From Janthinobacterium sp. 61 (GTDB lineage Bacteria; Pseudomonadota; Gammaproteobacteria; Burkholderiales; Burkholderiaceae_D), in the NCBI RefSeq assembly GCF_002846335.1, contig NZ_PJMQ01000001.1, forward strand, positions 2,108,001-2,172,000: DNA of 64,000 nt, written 5' to 3'. Both the position numbers and the translations under genes were made by a program. Within the stretch, counting starts at the first letter, position 1. Every line of letters starts with the position of its first letter. The notes under the pieces were generated by a model that was not told the origin of the DNA, did no database searches, and saw nothing but the letters and a program-made list of their open reading frames with translations. Below, piece by piece: positions 43,748 through 51,489 of the stretch.

Positions 43748-44322
43748 GGAATACTGTTCGGCGCGTAGCGCGTGCGGTAGCCGTCCAGCACGATCTGCTG
43801 ATTCGCACCGTATGACACAGTGACCGTGATGCGCAGCGCCGTGGGATCGGTGGCCGAGGGAGCGTGCTGCAAACCTTTGTCATTTACCAAAACAGGGCTG
43901 ATGACCACATCGGCGACATAGCCCTTCGGAAAGTCATTGCCAGCCACATCGGTGGTGGTATACGTATATGGCGGGTTGATCAGATTGTAATCGCTTACCC
44001 TGTAATAGGGGCGTATCGAATTTGCAGGCCCTTCCGCCAGCGTGCAATCGGCCACGCTGGTGGCCGTTTCCGCCGCGGGATCGTCCGCCGGACAATATGT
44101 AAACCGCGCCCCTTCGATCTCATCGAGCATGGCTTCCGCGATGGCCAGCGCCTGCTTGCGCAATTGCGGATCGGCGCTGCTGGCCGTGGTGCGGGCGAAA
44201 ATTTGCAGCAGGCCAACGACGGCGATGCTGACCACCACGATGAAGATGACCAGTTCGATCAAGGTCACGCCCCGCTGCCCCGGCCCGCGCGCCGCGATGA
44301 TGGCGCCCCTAGTAATGGACAT
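43744..44322 (-). CDS. mshD: MSHA minor pilin MshD
   Basis: A 192-residue prepilin with the motif RGVTLIELVIFIV. ATG at 44322 gives a normal 18-residue basic leader and overlaps mshC by 14 bases. The longer open frame to 44448 lies inside mshC. A Cys-containing beta-rich head follows the long alpha-1 helix. Confidence 0.88.
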   Translation of the reverse strand: MSITRGAIIAARGPGQRGVTLIELVIFIVVVSIAVVGLLQIFARTTASSADPQLRKQALAIAEAMLDEIEGARFTYCPADDPAAETATSVADCTLAEGPANSIRPYYRVSDYNLINPPYTYTTTDVAGNDFPKGYVADVVISPVLVNDKGLQHAPSATDPTALRITVTVSYGANQQIVLDGYRTRYAPNSIP

Positions 44323-44887
44323 AGCCGGTTTCCCCTTCGACCACGATAGTGCGCGGGATGCCGCCGCCGCTGATGCCGATGCTGACGCGCGCGGGAAAGC
44401 TGGAGACAGGTTCGGTGTCAGTGGACTCGTAAGGACGGCCCAGGGCATTGAAGTAAAAGGTTACCGCTTCCTGCGGCACGCTGTAGCTGATCTTGTCGGG
44501 CGCACCCTCGCACAGCCACGCAGTAGCATTCGCACAGGCGGCCAGGGTGGCCTTGCGGCCGCTGTTGCCGCCGGCTGGCGGCAAGACGCGATTGGCCGCC
44601 TCGCAGGCGGCGCTAAAGCACAGGGCAATGCGACTGCCGTTAAGCAGCACGAAGACGGGCCGGTTTTGCGCGATCGCCAATTTTTGCGCATAGCGCAGCA
44701 TGCTCACGTTTTGATCGGCAAAACTGCGCGCATCAAAACTGTCTTGCTGGAAGAAGCGCGGCATGGCGACGGCGGCCAGGATGCCACCCACCACCAGCAC
44801 GGCGATCAGCTCGACCAGGGTGAATCCGCGCTGCTGGCGTCCACGGCTGGCCGGTCCGGCAAACATCAAACCTGCTGGAGACAGCAT
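44309..44887 (-). CDS. mshC: MSHA minor pilin MshC
   Basis: A 192-residue prepilin with RGFTLVELIAVLVVGG. The globular head has Cys residues in CFSAACE and a second pair further on. ATG at 44887 has AGGTG seven bases upstream; ATG at 44866 is also possible. It is the first gene behind the mshA terminator and therefore probably expressed at lower level than mshA. Confidence 0.88.
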   Translation of the reverse strand: MLSPAGLMFAGPASRGRQQRGFTLVELIAVLVVGGILAAVAMPRFFQQDSFDARSFADQNVSMLRYAQKLAIAQNRPVFVLLNGSRIALCFSAACEAANRVLPPAGGNSGRKATLAACANATAWLCEGAPDKISYSVPQEAVTFYFNALGRPYESTDTEPVSSFPARVSIGISGGGIPRTIVVEGETGYVHY

Positions 44888-44940
44888 TGTGTACACCTGT
44901 GGCAATGAGCGGCATGACGGCTGAAACATGCCGGGAAGAA

Positions 44941-44964
44941 TAAAAACGCCTGGCGAGCCAGGCG
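44941..44964 (-). terminator. Partial terminator between major pilin and minor pilin genes
   Basis: On the minus strand CGCCTGG pairs with CCAGGCG around a four-base loop and is followed by TTTTTATT. It lies about 43 bp past the mshA stop. It should reduce transcription from mshA into mshC, giving more major pilin than minor pilins. Confidence 0.75.
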
Positions 44965-45006
44965 GATTGCATGCAACGCGGATTGTCGCCGCATGCGGGG
45001 CTCACG

Positions 45007-45489
45007 TCATTGACAATTGGCAAGGGTAGGCGGGACGCTCACCGCCGCCGCCGCAGTCGCCGTGGCGACTGTATAGGTAAACGCGCAGGTAAGATGGTTC
45101 GCATCGGCGGCAATCGATACCGGTGCCGTACCCGTGACACTGTAGTCATTCAAGTCACCGGCCGCGATTACGATGCCTGCCGCATCGGGATAACCGTTCA
45201 CCATGGCGATGGTTTTGCCATCCATCGTGACAGGAGGAATCGTACCGGTGGCAGTATTATTGACCAGCCATTGCGCATGGGCCAGGGAAGCAGCAGCCTG
45301 CACCGATGCGCGAGCACCGTTGACTTTCGCCAGACGGGCATCGGCAGACAAATTGATAAAACGGGGAATCGCGGTGGCCGCCAGGATGCCCAGGATGACG
45401 ATGACGACGACTAACTCGATCAGCGTAAAGCCCGCTTGGGCACCTTGTTGAAAACGACGAATCGACTGCTTACTATTGCTGATCTTCAT
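45007..45489 (-). CDS. mshA: MSHA major pilin MshA
   Basis: A 160-residue prepilin: leader MKISNSKQSIRRFQQGAQA, then GFTLIELVVVIVILGILAA with Glu +5. The mature head is Ala/Thr-rich with one Cys near the middle (HLTCAF) and one at the C-terminal end (LANCQ), a likely D-region disulphide. ATG at 45489 has GGAG six bases upstream; the frame extends to 45501 only by an upstream ATG without a site. It is followed directly by a terminator, as expected for the most abundant subunit. Confidence 0.9.
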   Translation of the reverse strand: MKISNSKQSIRRFQQGAQAGFTLIELVVVIVILGILAATAIPRFINLSADARLAKVNGARASVQAAASLAHAQWLVNNTATGTIPPVTMDGKTIAMVNGYPDAAGIVIAAGDLNDYSVTGTAPVSIAADANHLTCAFTYTVATATAAAAVSVPPTLANCQ

Positions 45490-45547
45490 GCTGATCTCCA
45501 AAAAATCAAAAAAACCACTGGCAAAATTTACCCGCAGAATACAAAAA

Positions 45548-46099
45548 CTATTTCAGCCCGCCCGCCTCGCCCATCTGCATCAATGCCAACTGCGGCGTAT
45601 CCACCGGGCTTGAGGGCTTGGCCGAAGCAAGGGGCGCTTGCTGCAAGCTTACCTTGAATTGAAGCAACTCGGAACGGTATCCGCCAAAAATGTTGCCTCG
45701 ATTTAATATATATATTAATTCTGCATTACTTTGATCAAAAAACCAATGACTTTGGGGAAGTTTTTCTATCGCCGGCGCCGTATATGTACCCAAATAATTG
45801 GCCGGCTTTTCAAGCAACCAATCGACGGGATTTTGCCCCGCCAGCGCCGGCAACTGGTTTTGCTGGCCAGCCACATATAGTTGCAGCACTTTCATGCGCA
45901 GGCCCGCGCGCAAAGCCGCGACCGTTTGCTGTACCGCGACCCGCTCCGCTTCCTGCTGCACCACTGTTATCCGGATCAGCAGCACGCCCGCCAGCACAGC
46001 GATGAGGGACGCCACGACGGCCAGCTCAAACAAGGTAAATCCCCGCTGCCTTGCCGAGCCAGCCACAACGTTGTTTTTTGGCGAATGGCACTTTGTCAT
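45548..46099 (-). CDS. MSHA prepilin-like protein at the mshB/mshF position
   Basis: A 183-residue prepilin-like protein with the leader SARQ and RGFTLFELAVVASLIAVLAG. The head is helical then variable, with no Cys pair. It overlaps mshG (ATGA) and precedes mshA, the place of mshF/mshB in Vibrio loci. I cannot decide between MshB and MshF from sequence alone. It is probably a minor pilin or pilus-initiation subunit. Confidence 0.8.
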   Translation of the reverse strand: MTKCHSPKNNVVAGSARQRGFTLFELAVVASLIAVLAGVLLIRITVVQQEAERVAVQQTVAALRAGLRMKVLQLYVAGQQNQLPALAGQNPVDWLLEKPANYLGTYTAPAIEKLPQSHWFFDQSNAELIYILNRGNIFGGYRSELLQFKVSLQQAPLASAKPSSPVDTPQLALMQMGEAGGLK

Positions 46100-47328
46100 T
46101 TATGCAGGGCGACCTTGCCCAGGTCCCACACTGGCAAGAAGATGCCCAGCGCCAGCACCAATACCATGACACCAAGAAAGGCGATCAGGATGGGTTCGAT
46201 TTGCGCGGACAGGGTCTTCAATTCGTAGTCCACTTCCCGCTCGTACATCTGGGCGATTTCATTCATCAGCTCGTCCAGCGAGCCGGACTCTTCGCCGACG
46301 GCGATCATTTGCAGCACCACCGGCGTGAAAACGCCCGCCGCCACGGAGGTGCGCAGGATGCTGTCGCCGCGCTCGACGCCGTCGCGCATCTGTTCGACCC
46401 GGGCGCACAGGTAGGCGTTATCTACCGTTTGCGACACCACCGTCAACGCCTGCACGATGGGCACGCCGCTGGTGCTGGACAGGGCGAAACTGCGCGCGAA
46501 GCGCGCCATCGTGCCTTTCAGGATAATCTTCCCGGCGATGGGGAAGCGCAACTTGTAGCGGTCCCACGTGTAGCGGCCAGGCACGGTGCGCAACCAGGCA
46601 CGAAAAGCGGCTATTGCGGCTATCGTCACTACCAGCAGCACCGGCCAGTACGCCACCATGAAGCCCGACGTGCCAATCAGGATGCGCGTCATCAAAGGCA
46701 GTTCGGCATTGAAGCTGGCGAACACTTTCACGAACTGGGGAATCACGAACATGTTGACGATCACCATGGCGACGACCATGGCCACGATCACGAAACTGGG
46801 GTAGCGCGTGGCCGTCTTCACGCGCGCGCGCATGTCGCGGTCGAATTCCAGGTGGTCGAACAGGCGCAGGAACACTTCATCGAGCCGCCCCGTCATTTCG
46901 CCCACGCGCACCATCGACAGGTAAAACTGCGAAAACACGGTGGGGTGGCGCGCCATGGCAGCCGACAGTTCGCGGCCTGCGTCAAGCGACTCGCGCACAT
47001 CCTTGATGACGCGGCCAAATGCGGGGCTGATGGCGGATTCCTGCAGGCCGGCCAGGCCGCGCATGATGGGCACGCCCGCCTTGAGCAGGGTGTACAGTTG
47101 GCGGCTGAACAATTGCACGTCCATCGAGCTGACTTTTTTCTCCGTCAGCCTTTGCCACCAGCCGATATCGGCGCCGGTAGTGGCGGCTTTTTTAGTCGCC
47201 AGGATTTCCACCGGCGTCGCGCCGGTGGAAAACAACTGATCGGCCACGGCGCCGCTGTCGGCGCCTTCCATCACGCCGGTCAGCAGTTCGCCGCTGGCAT
47301 TGCGCGCCTTGTAAGCAAAAAATGGCAC
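46096..47328 (-). CDS. mshG: MSHA inner-membrane platform protein MshG (GspF/PilC-like)
   Basis: A 410-residue polytopic protein with two GspF domains (about residues 70-195 and 275-400) and three membrane helices, starting MPFFAYKARNASGELL. It is the platform on which the pilus is built and contacts the ATPase. It follows mshE by one base and overlaps the next prepilin gene. Confidence 0.93.
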   Translation of the reverse strand: MPFFAYKARNASGELLTGVMEGADSGAVADQLFSTGATPVEILATKKAATTGADIGWWQRLTEKKVSSMDVQLFSRQLYTLLKAGVPIMRGLAGLQESAISPAFGRVIKDVRESLDAGRELSAAMARHPTVFSQFYLSMVRVGEMTGRLDEVFLRLFDHLEFDRDMRARVKTATRYPSFVIVAMVVAMVIVNMFVIPQFVKVFASFNAELPLMTRILIGTSGFMVAYWPVLLVVTIAAIAAFRAWLRTVPGRYTWDRYKLRFPIAGKIILKGTMARFARSFALSSTSGVPIVQALTVVSQTVDNAYLCARVEQMRDGVERGDSILRTSVAAGVFTPVVLQMIAVGEESGSLDELMNEIAQMYEREVDYELKTLSAQIEPILIAFLGVMVLVLALGIFLPVWDLGKVALHK

Positions 47329-47329
47329 C

Positions 47330-49033
47330 TCAATCCTCGCTCTGGTTGCTGATGCGCATTGCTTCCATCACCGTCGTGCGACCTTGCACCACCAGCTGCA
47401 CGGCGTGGCGGCGCAGGGTTTCGCCCGCCATCTGCTCCATCGCCACCCTCATGAAGTGGGAAGGATCGGCATGGTTGGCGGCGTCGGCCACGGCGCGCGT
47501 AATTTCCAGCAATTCGTACACGCCCGTGCGGCCCCGGTAACCCATGCCGTTGCAATGCGAGCAGCCCTTGCCATGGAAATACTGGTTGCGTTCGACCAGC
47601 TCGCCCAGTTCCAGGCGCAGCCATTCGTATTCGTTGGGCGTGGGCTGGTACGGCGTGCTGCAGCTTTCGCAGATCACGCGCACCAGGCGCTGCGCCAGCA
47701 CGGCTTGCAGCGAGCTGCCCACCATGTAGCGGGGCACGCCCATGTCCATCAGGCGCAGCGGTGTGCTGATGGCGTCATTCGTATGCAGGGTCGACAGCAC
47801 CAAATGGCCCGTCATGGCGGCGCGCAGGCCGATTTGCGCCGTTTCCTGGTCGCGCATCTCGCCCACCAGCACGATATCGGGATCCTGCCGCAGGGCCGAG
47901 CGCAGCACGCGGGCAAAACTGAGCTCGATCTTGTCGTTCACTTGCACCTGGTTAATACCGGGCAAACGGTACTCGACGGGGTCTTCCACCGTGATGAGCT
48001 TTTTTTCCACAGAATTGAGCTCGGACAAGGCGCAATACAAGGTCGTCGTCTTGCCGCTGCCGGTCGGCCCCGTCACCAGCACCAGGCCATTCGGGCGGTT
48101 CACGATGGCGCGGAACTGTTGCACCAGCTTGGGCGGCATGCCGATGGCGTCCAGGCGCAAGGTCGTGCCGCCCTGGTTCAACAGCCGCATCACCACCGAT
48201 TCGCCATATTGCGTCGGCATGGTGGAGATACGCACGTCGATGCGCTGATTTTTTACGCGGATGGCGAAGCGGCCATCCTGCGGCAGGCGCTTCTCGGAAA
48301 TATCGAGGTCCGACATCAGTTTCAGGCGCAGCGCCAGCGAACTGGCGATCTTGCTGTCCGCTTCCGTCTGCAGGTGCAGCACGCCGTCGATGCGGAAACG
48401 GATCTGCAGCCGGCCTTCCTGCGGTTCAATGTGGATGTCCGAGGCGCGCACTTGCGTGGCGTCCTCGAACACCGATTGCAGCAACTTGACGATGGGCGCC
48501 TCTTCCAGGCCCGGATTGGCGGCCAGGGCGCCAAAGTCGACGGACACGTCGCCCAGGTCCTGCTCCAGCTCGCGCGTCAGGGTGGAGATATCTTCCGTCC
48601 GACGGTAGATGCGGTCGATGGCGGCCAGCACTTCCGTTTCATTGACCACGGCCAGCTCGATTTGGCGCTTGACCAGGCGCGCAATCTCATCGTACGCGAA
48701 CAGGTCGGTGGGATCGGACATGCCAACCAGCAAGCCCTCGCGCCGGTCTTCCAGCACCAGCGCGCGAAAACGGCGCGCCTGGGTTTCCGGCAGCAGGCGC
48801 ACCAGCTCGGAATTGATGTTGTAGAACTTCAGGTTGATGTAGGGAATGTCCAGCTGGCGCGCCAGCGCGCCCGAAATCTGCTCTTCCGTGACAAAGCCGT
48901 GTTCAACAAAAACGCGGCCCAGCTTGCGCCCCGAGCGCTTCTGTTCCGTCAAGGCCTGGCCCAACTGTTCTTCCGTCAGCAATTGCTGCTGCACTAAAAT
49001 TTCACCGAGCCGGACTTTCTCTGGCCTTGCCAT
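47330..49033 (-). CDS. mshE: MSHA pilus extension ATPase MshE with c-di-GMP-binding N-domain
   Basis: A 567-residue GspE-family ATPase. The N-terminal MshEN domain shows the paired motif RLGEILVQQQLLTEEQL and KLGRVFVEHGF (residues 8-48), close to the consensus for c-di-GMP binding. The motor has Walker A GPTGSGKTTT near residue 322, the Asp box, Walker B DIVLVGEMRD and the His box, and a tetra-Cys zinc site (CESC and CSHC). GAGGAG lies before the ATG. It is the first gene of the operon, transcribed leftward from a 208-bp divergent region. Confidence 0.94.
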   Translation of the reverse strand: MARPEKVRLGEILVQQQLLTEEQLGQALTEQKRSGRKLGRVFVEHGFVTEEQISGALARQLDIPYINLKFYNINSELVRLLPETQARRFRALVLEDRREGLLVGMSDPTDLFAYDEIARLVKRQIELAVVNETEVLAAIDRIYRRTEDISTLTRELEQDLGDVSVDFGALAANPGLEEAPIVKLLQSVFEDATQVRASDIHIEPQEGRLQIRFRIDGVLHLQTEADSKIASSLALRLKLMSDLDISEKRLPQDGRFAIRVKNQRIDVRISTMPTQYGESVVMRLLNQGGTTLRLDAIGMPPKLVQQFRAIVNRPNGLVLVTGPTGSGKTTTLYCALSELNSVEKKLITVEDPVEYRLPGINQVQVNDKIELSFARVLRSALRQDPDIVLVGEMRDQETAQIGLRAAMTGHLVLSTLHTNDAISTPLRLMDMGVPRYMVGSSLQAVLAQRLVRVICESCSTPYQPTPNEYEWLRLELGELVERNQYFHGKGCSHCNGMGYRGRTGVYELLEITRAVADAANHADPSHFMRVAMEQMAGETLRRHAVQLVVQGRTTVMEAMRISNQSED

Positions 49034-49241
49034 GCTTGCTCCTCGACAGATTCATCAGACGATGCACGCCAGCGGCGCGTGGGGGTATTTTATTCCAGAA
49101 CCTGTTGTTTCTTAAAGAAAATACATTCCGTCACTTGATTTTCGTGCATTTCAACACTCTGCAAGGAAACACTTGCCGTGCACCTGCGCCCGTGCCAATA
49201 ATGGTGACCGTACGCCGTCTTGCCTGCTGACCATTGCCCCT
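49034..49241. promoter_or_regulatory. Divergent control region of two pilus/secretion operons
   Basis: These 208 bp separate mshE (leftward) from the ABC ATPase gene (rightward) and must contain the promoters of both long operons. A lower-GC stretch is at about 49085-49150. No clear -35/-10 pair, sigma-54 site or c-di-GMP riboswitch was recognised. Confidence 0.5.
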
Positions 49242-49970
49242 ATGACCACCTGTTCCATCGAGTTTCACAACGTGCATCTGCAGTTGGCGGGCATCGCCGT
49301 GCTGCGCGGCGTCGACCTGCAGGTACGCGCGGGCGAACTGTTCGGCCTGGTCGGCGTGAATGGCGCGGGCAAGACCAGCCTGCTCAAATGCCTGCTGGAC
49401 TTTTGCACGCCCGAGCGGGGCAACATCGCCATTTTCGGCCAGCCGCACCGGCACGGCACGGCGCGCCAGCCCCTGTCCTTTCTGCCGGAACGTTTCCAGG
49501 CGCCCTACTACCTGACGGGTGGCGACTTCCTGCGCTATTTGTCGCGCCTGCACAATGTGCGCCCCGATGCGGAAGCGCTGCAGCAAGCGCTGGGCGCGCT
49601 GGACCTGGCGCCCGATGCCTTGCTGCGCCCCGCGCGCGACTACTCGAAAGGCATGATGCAAAAACTGGGGCTGGCCGCCTGCTTGCTGTCGGGCAAGCCG
49701 CAATTGCTACTGGACGAACCGATGAGCGGACTCGACCCGAAGGCGCGCGCCCAGTTCAAGCAAGTGCTGCGGCAAGCGCGCGCCCAAGGCCGCGGCGCCC
49801 TGTTCACCTCGCATGCACTGGCCGACGTGGAAGAACTGTGCGACCGCATGGCCATCCTGCATGCGGGCCGCATCGTGTTTACGGGCACGCCCGCCGAATG
49901 CCGCGCACGCCACGGTGGCACGGCGGACGCCAGCCTGGAACAGGCGTTCCTCAATTGCATCGCAGCATGA
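49242..49970 (+). CDS. ABC transporter ATP-binding protein, first gene of the second operon
   Basis: A 242-residue ABC ATPase with Walker A GVNGAGKTSL near residue 44, a signature YSKGMMQKLGLA in place of the common LSGGQ form, Walker B LLLDEPMSGLDP and the switch His in TSHAL. This is typical of NatA/NosF/gliding-type exporters that pair with an ABC-2 permease. The only permease nearby is at 61886-62659, near the other end of the same operon. ATG at 49242 gives a natural start; the frame upstream is not homologous in character. Its stop overlaps the ExeA-like gene (ATGA). Confidence 0.85.
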   Translation: MTTCSIEFHNVHLQLAGIAVLRGVDLQVRAGELFGLVGVNGAGKTSLLKCLLDFCTPERGNIAIFGQPHRHGTARQPLSFLPERFQAPYYLTGGDFLRYLSRLHNVRPDAEALQQALGALDLAPDALLRPARDYSKGMMQKLGLAACLLSGKPQLLLDEPMSGLDPKARAQFKQVLRQARAQGRGALFTSHALADVEELCDRMAILHAGRIVFTGTPAECRARHGGTADASLEQAFLNCIAA

Positions 49971-51382
49971 ACGCCGACACGCACGCCCCTCTTCCTGCGC
50001 CGCCCGGGCGGCCTTACGCACCGTCCCCGCACGGCATGTATCTGCGCCATTTCGACTTGCGCACCGCGCCCTTCGGCATCACGCCGGACCCGGCCTTCTT
50101 CTACCCCGGCAATACACGTGGCGAACTGCTCGCGGCGCTGCTATATGCCGTCACGCAAGGCGAAGGCATCATCAAGCTGACGGGCGAAGTGGGCAGCGGC
50201 AAGACCATGCTGTGCCGCATGCTGGCCGAACGCCTGCCGCCCCACGTCGATGTGGTCTACCTGCTCAATCCCCGCCTGGAACCGGACGAAGTCTTGCACG
50301 CCATCGCCGCCGAACTGGGCCTGGCGCTGGATGGCTGCCGCGCCGATGCCGTGCTGCGCGCCCTGCATAGCGAGCTGATCGCCAGGCATGCGGCCGGGCG
50401 CCAGGTGGTGCTGCTGGCAGAAGAAGCCCAAGCCATGCCGGGCGCCACCCTGGAAGCGCTGCGCCTGCTGACGAACCTGGAGACGGCCAGCCACAAGCTG
50501 CTGCAAATCGTCCTGTTTGGCCAGCCGGAATTGCAGCACACCCTGGACTTGCCCCAGTTCCGCCAGTTAAAAGAGCGCATCACCCACAGCTTCATCGTAC
50601 CTTGCCTGCCGCAGGCCTTGCTGAACGACTATCTGACGTGCCGCCTGGCCGCCGCCGGCCGCACGGCGCCGCTCGTTTTCACGCCGGCCGCCCTGCGCCA
50701 GCTGGCGCGCTCCTCGCAGGGCATCGTGCGCAGGGTCAATGTCCTGGCCGACAAGGCCTTGCTGGCCGCGTATGCAGACGATGCTCAACAAGTGAGCGCG
50801 CGCCATGTGCGCCTGGCCATCGCCGACACTCCCTTTTATCGCGCACCCTGGCATGCGGGCAAGCTGCTGGCGGGCGCCTTGTGCGCGCTGATGCTGCTGC
50901 TGGCCGCTGCGCTGCTGTGGCAATGGCTGAGGCCGGGCCAGACAACGGGCATGGCGGCGCCAGCCACGCTGCAGGCAGCGGTCCAGCACCCCCGCTTGCC
51001 AGCGCCGTCAACGCTGCTCAACAGCAAGCTGGCCGAATCGCGCGGCTGGCTGGAACAGCAGGGGCCGCAGCAGCTGGTACTGCAGATTGCCAGCCTGCCT
51101 GCCAGCGAGACGGCCGCAGCAGAAACCTTTTTGCAGCAGGCGCAGCAAGCCATCGGCTTGCATGACGTCCACGTCTTTCGCCTGCCTGGCACAGCGCCCG
51201 CCAGCGCGACCGCGCGCCTGGCGATCGTCTATGGCAGCTTTGCCGACCGGGCCAGCGCCGAAGCCGTCTGGGCCAGGATAGCCCCCGCATCGCCGCAGAA
51301 AATATTGCTTAGAAGCATAGGTAGTATCCGCACGGAAATTAATGCCGCGATCCCGGCACAAGCAGGGCGTGGCGCACCCTAA
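49967..51382 (+). CDS. ExeA/MshM-like AAA ATPase with SPOR-like C-terminus
   Basis: A 471-residue protein: an ExeA-like AAA domain with MYLRHFDLRTAPFGITPD, Walker A GEVGSGKTM near residue 72 and Walker B LLAEEAQAM, where the usual first Asp is Glu. A membrane segment follows at about residues 300-320, then a linker and a SPOR-like peptidoglycan-binding region (about 365-455, ending IVYGSFADRASAEAVW and LLRSIGSI). In relatives such ATPases insert secretins through the cell wall. It is the counterpart of MshM in the other operon, which lacks the SPOR-like part. Confidence 0.85.
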   Translation: MNADTHAPLPAPPGRPYAPSPHGMYLRHFDLRTAPFGITPDPAFFYPGNTRGELLAALLYAVTQGEGIIKLTGEVGSGKTMLCRMLAERLPPHVDVVYLLNPRLEPDEVLHAIAAELGLALDGCRADAVLRALHSELIARHAAGRQVVLLAEEAQAMPGATLEALRLLTNLETASHKLLQIVLFGQPELQHTLDLPQFRQLKERITHSFIVPCLPQALLNDYLTCRLAAAGRTAPLVFTPAALRQLARSSQGIVRRVNVLADKALLAAYADDAQQVSARHVRLAIADTPFYRAPWHAGKLLAGALCALMLLLAAALLWQWLRPGQTTGMAAPATLQAAVQHPRLPAPSTLLNSKLAESRGWLEQQGPQQLVLQIASLPASETAAAETFLQQAQQAIGLHDVHVFRLPGTAPASATARLAIVYGSFADRASAEAVWARIAPASPQKILLRSIGSIRTEINAAIPAQAGRGAP

Positions 51383-51422
51383 CTTTATTTCTCCATATTG
51401 CGTCCCGGGCCTGCACAGCCGA

Positions 51423-51452
51423 TTGCTTTTAGGCGATCATGCTGGTTAAAAT
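51423..51452 (+). promoter_or_regulatory. Candidate internal promoter before the secretin gene
   Basis: TTGCTT (51423-51428) and TAAAAT (51447-51452) are separated by 18 bases in the only gap larger than 100 bp in the first 14 kb of the operon. It may let the secretin and later genes be transcribed separately. Confidence 0.45.
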
Positions 51453-51489
51453 TACAAAAGCACAACACGACTCAAAGGGCGAACTTTTC

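Noticed and set aside
49034..49241. c-di-GMP riboswitch or sigma-54 promoter in the divergent region
   Set aside because: No GEMM-like core and no GG-N10-GC spaced element were recognised.
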